Source: a bacterium (GTDB taxonomy: Bacteria; Patescibacteriota; Patescibacteriia; Patescibacteriales; JAKAJF01). Taken from it: a DNA stretch of 33,771 nt. The position numbers and the translations under genes were made by a program. The stretch spans positions 1 through 33,771 of the forward strand of contig JAJYLD010000003.1 of assembly GCA_021788015.1 (NCBI GenBank). Reading direction: 5' to 3'. A model generated the notes under the pieces. It was not told the origin of the DNA. It saw nothing but the letters and a program-made list of their open reading frames with translations, and ran no database searches. This document shows, in pieces, positions 30,159 through 33,771 of this stretch; positions within the stretch are counted from its first letter, which is position 1, and each line of letters starts with the position of its first letter.

Positions 30159-31199
30159 TTAGCTTTGGGCTTTTACTTCCTTAATTTCCCTTGTATCAAG
30201 GTTCGTGACCACCGTCATGGAGTGCATAACCTTGATGAGGTCAGGATGATGTTTTTTTATTATACTCTGGGCCAAATTGCTCATGTAGAGCGCTTTCTCT
30301 TTGGCCCGGGTCAGTTTTGTTCCGGATTCGCTCGTGTACGCTGACGAGCAAAGGAGGACAAAGCAGTCATTAGAAATCCTGCCCGCTTCCATATTTCCCC
30401 TGATTATGCCGGCCGCTTTGGCGATCGGTACTTCAAGATTGGGATCATACGGGCCCACTATAAGAGCCAGATTAGGTTCATACAGCCAGTCGAATCCGCG
30501 ACCTACGGCAAGCACGCATTCCCTGTGTTCGACTTCGGTTATGGGCCTCTTTCTGCGTTTTATTTCCGTCATGTGGCGCAAATTGCCCCTTACCAACGGA
30601 ATGAAATCATTAAAAATGTCTTGGGGCATTTTCTTAAATATCTTGCGCACCGCACTTTCGTCCCCTTCGCCCAGTTGCGAAAGCGGAACAATGGTTCCGT
30701 CATCGCCGTGTAAAATTATTTCATCCTTATCGGTTTCGAATCCGATCACAACGGGACAGACAATCTGATGGGATGAACCATAGACCCTTTCTATTTGCGC
30801 CTTAAAATTAAAGACGTAAACCAGAGAGGCCTGCTTGTTGTAACCGAACCCGGCGCAACCGCGATGCTCATCCCCTTCGGAAAAATGATAAGTAATAAGC
30901 ATGAGCGTTTTTACCCCCTGGCTGACGCTGTATTCTATTTCCTCGCTGAATACGGTATCAAAATAAGGCCATCCGAGATCGACGTTTCCCGCGATGTTTC
31001 TAAATGACTTCATGATACCGAGCGGGGTTTCCGTTGCCAATGCGATGTTGATGCGACCGTCCATACATTCACCGAGAAGAATGCGCGTTGGATGCTGCCT
31101 GCGATAGAGTTGCCGTGCCATTTGAGCGTCCGGGCTGGAAAAGAGCGTTGAATGTTTTTTGTTTATCCCTACCAATTTCTGCGCTAATGGATGATGCAT
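30159..31199 (-). CDS. Carbonic-anhydrase-like zinc protein (CsoSCA/beta-CA type motifs)
   Basis: A 346-aa protein starting at ATG 31199, with GGGGAGGT spaced 3-4 nt upstream. It has the beta-type CA zinc signature: C45-x-D47-x-R49 (GECMDGRIN) and H112-x-x-C115 (EHRGCAG). A large C-terminal domain (residues about 170-346) has no motif I can name; it includes YEPNLALIVGPYDPN and CFVLLCSSAYTSESG. Size and domain order recall the carboxysome shell carbonic anhydrase (CsoSCA) family, yet there is no carboxysome gene nearby, so CO2 hydration or another role for the zinc site is open. Next to a second CA-like gene, on the same strand. Strong SD, unlike core genes. Confidence 0.75.
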   Translation of the reverse strand: MHHPLAQKLVGINKKHSTLFSSPDAQMARQLYRRQHPTRILLGECMDGRINIALATETPLGIMKSFRNIAGNVDLGWPYFDTVFSEEIEYSVSQGVKTLMLITYHFSEGDEHRGCAGFGYNKQASLVYVFNFKAQIERVYGSSHQIVCPVVIGFETDKDEIILHGDDGTIVPLSQLGEGDESAVRKIFKKMPQDIFNDFIPLVRGNLRHMTEIKRRKRPITEVEHRECVLAVGRGFDWLYEPNLALIVGPYDPNLEVPIAKAAGIIRGNMEAGRISNDCFVLLCSSAYTSESGTKLTRAKEKALYMSNLAQSIIKKHHPDLIKVMHSMTVVTNLDTREIKEVKAQS

Positions 31200-31228
31200 G
31201 ATACCTCCCCGTTGCAATTTTTTAAAAC

Positions 31229-31294
31229 AAACAAAAAAACAAGTTCTGAAAATCAGAACTTATTATAATATACTACATTTGACGCTTCTGTCAA
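31229..31294 (-). promoter_or_regulatory. Promoter and hairpin upstream of the 346-aa CA-like gene
   Basis: On the minus strand TTGACA (31289-31294) and TATTAT (31265-31270) are 18 bp apart. Immediately after comes AAGTTCTGA-TTT-TCAGAACTT (31241-31261), then GTTTTTTTG. The hairpin looks like a terminator of the upstream gene or an attenuator/operator, as it overlaps the likely RNA start. Confidence 0.6.
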
Positions 31295-31343
31295 GAATTT
31301 AAAAAATCCTGTCGTCTGTTTTCTGTTATCTCCGTTATCTAAT

Positions 31344-31793
31344 TTATTCCACTTCCAAAAACTCGATATTTTCCTTATTATCAGCCAATTTCGCGTAAAG
31401 TAAAATAATTTCCTTGTCAGAGTATTTATTTTTAACAATATCTCGCGCTTTTCTTAACTCATTTTCATGGAATTTCTGTTCGGCTTCCCGGTCATTGTTA
31501 AACATCTTCGAACCGCCGTAAGCGCCACAGTCTTCATGATTTATAATGATAATTTTTTTGGCATGATGCAAATCGCAGGGCACGCTTATGCATTGCATGG
31601 CCAAGTCGTTCGGTTCGTCCGTGCTTTCGTTTATGGCCTTGGCCGATCCCGGAAGTGAAGGAAAATCAAATGTCTTAATGCCCGTTTCTTTTTCGATGTA
31701 TTCCAAACTCTCCCGCCAAAAACGGAAATCAATACAGGTCAAGACCAATGCTTCGCAGGAGTGAACGTCTTTAAATTTAAATGGTATTTTCAT
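31344..31793 (-). CDS. Short beta-carbonic-anhydrase-like protein
   Basis: A 149-aa protein with the CA zinc ligands in minimal form: C20-x-D22-x-R24 (LTCIDFRFW) and H86-x-x-C89-G (INHEDCGAYGG). Typical beta-CA enzymes are about 200 residues, so this is a compact member, or a related metal protein with another activity. It is 80 bp downstream of atpC and probably read with it. It lies directly upstream of the larger CA-like gene; the two share little beyond the zinc motifs. No SD is seen, unlike its neighbour. Confidence 0.75.
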   Translation of the reverse strand: MKIPFKFKDVHSCEALVLTCIDFRFWRESLEYIEKETGIKTFDFPSLPGSAKAINESTDEPNDLAMQCISVPCDLHHAKKIIIINHEDCGAYGGSKMFNNDREAEQKFHENELRKARDIVKNKYSDKEIILLYAKLADNKENIEFLEVE

Positions 31794-31798
31794 AAATT

Positions 31799-31866
31799 GG
31801 TTATTATCCGGTTAACGAGTTAAAGAGCTAACGGGTTGTTTTTTAACTCATTAATCCGTTAATAGT
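31799..31866. repeat. Dispersed repeat, copy R1, after atpC
   Basis: The first 47 nt, starting TTATTATCCGGTTAACGAGT, differ from copy R2 (32330-32401) at three positions. It contains TTAACGAGTTAA and AACGGG words and lies just upstream of the short CA-like gene. Confidence 0.8.
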
Positions 31867-31879
31867 TTAATCAAAAATT

Positions 31880-32320
31880 CTATTTATCCAAATTCTTAAT
31901 TTTTTTCCATTTTTTTACGGCCTTTGTTCTCGCCAATTCTTTTTCGATTTGGGCTTGTATTTCCGTAAAGTCTACATCATCCTTATGAATCGCGTTTTTC
32001 TTGGTTTGTTCGGCTCTTTTTCTCGCTTCTTCCGCCCTGTTCGTGTCGATTTCATGCGCGCGTTCCGCCGTATCGGCCAAAATCACAACCTTGTCTTTTA
32101 AAACTTCGAGAAAACCGCCGGACACGGACATGACCTCGATTTGGTTATCTTTTGTTTTCGCTTCAATGACTCCGGATTGCAAAGACGCGATCAAAGGAAT
32201 ATGATTCGGCAAAACCGTAATCTCCCCTTCCCTGGTAGGAACGGTTACCTGGAGCACATCCTCTTTTAAGACGACTCTTTCGGGTGTGACTATTTCGAAA
32301 TGGATTAATTTATTGTCCAT
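31880..32320 (-). CDS. atpC: ATP synthase epsilon subunit
   Basis: The 146-aa central-stalk subunit of F1Fo ATP synthase, which couples rotor to catalytic head and limits ATP hydrolysis. The N-terminal beta-sandwich is clear (HFEIVTPERVVLKEDVLQVTVPTREGEITVLPNHIPLIASL, VSGGFLEVLKDKVVILADTAERAHEID). The C-terminal helical hairpin follows (NRAEEARKRAEQ to KAVKKWKKI). It lies downstream of atpD as in most bacteria; 89 bp separate the genes, occupied by repeat R2. No SD is evident. Confidence 0.96.
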   Translation of the reverse strand: MDNKLIHFEIVTPERVVLKEDVLQVTVPTREGEITVLPNHIPLIASLQSGVIEAKTKDNQIEVMSVSGGFLEVLKDKVVILADTAERAHEIDTNRAEEARKRAEQTKKNAIHKDDVDFTEIQAQIEKELARTKAVKKWKKIKNLDK

Positions 32321-32329
32321 ACCAATTAA

Positions 32330-32401
32330 TTATTATCCGATTAACGAGTTAAAGAGTTAACGGGTTATTTTTTAACGCATTGACACGTTAATGCGTTAAT
32401 A
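32330..32401. repeat. Dispersed repeat, copy R2, between atpD and atpC
   Basis: Nearly identical to R1 over 47 nt, starting TTATTATCCGATTAACGAGT. It then forms its own stem, TTAACGCATT with AATGCGTTAA, which could be a processing or attenuation site within the atp mRNA. Confidence 0.8.
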
Positions 32402-32409
32402 AATAATTC

Positions 32410-33771
<1,362 letters not shown>

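Overview
The window looks like part of a Candidate Phyla Radiation (Patescibacteria, Parcubacteria-like) genome. This is inferred from AT-rich spacers, core genes that almost never have a visible Shine-Dalgarno (SD) site, a half-length TsaB, a compact division cluster (mraZ-rsmH-ftsL-ftsI), and many small palindromic spacer repeats. No rRNA, tRNA, CRISPR array or transposase was seen. Most genes lie on the minus strand, so transcription mainly runs from high to low coordinates.

Layout. 1-5.8 kb: response regulator, HlyD/RND-type membrane fusion protein, and a secreted beta-helix protein of at least 1124 aa that runs off the left edge; the latter two are 15 bp apart. 5.8-6.4 kb: a structured leader and a small basic-protein gene with its own promoter and terminator. 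6.7-11.1 kb: division cluster with an mraZ promoter and MraZ boxes. 11.2-11.6 kb: short TsaB. 11.6-16.8 kb and 22.3-23.1 kb: surface polysaccharide genes (two GT4 glycosyltransferases, a radical SAM protein, an O-antigen ligase-like protein, a Wzz-like protein). 17.0-22.2 kb: a visibly more GC-rich block of five exported or membrane proteins (OmpA-like, lipoprotein, single-TM protein, LysM plus beta-rich domain, small secreted protein), each with a strong SD. It sits between the O-antigen ligase-like and Wzz-like genes. 23.3-26.4 kb: winged-helix regulator and a PP2C-like/TM/propeller protein. 26.6-29.7 kb: rplL, rplJ with an L10 leader, mltG, pcm. 29.8-31.8 kb: a second small SD-led gene and two proteins with carbonic-anhydrase zinc motifs. 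31.9-33.8 kb: atpC and atpD, the latter running off the right edge.

How they fit. Most of the window concerns the cell envelope: septal peptidoglycan synthesis, glycan-strand termination by MltG, polysaccharide assembly and secreted proteins. The strongest candidates for undescribed biology are (i) two related inverted-repeat leaders upstream of unrelated genes, whose distal arm abuts the start codon, and (ii) the foreign-looking OmpA/LysM/beta-rich block in a lineage thought to lack a conventional outer membrane.
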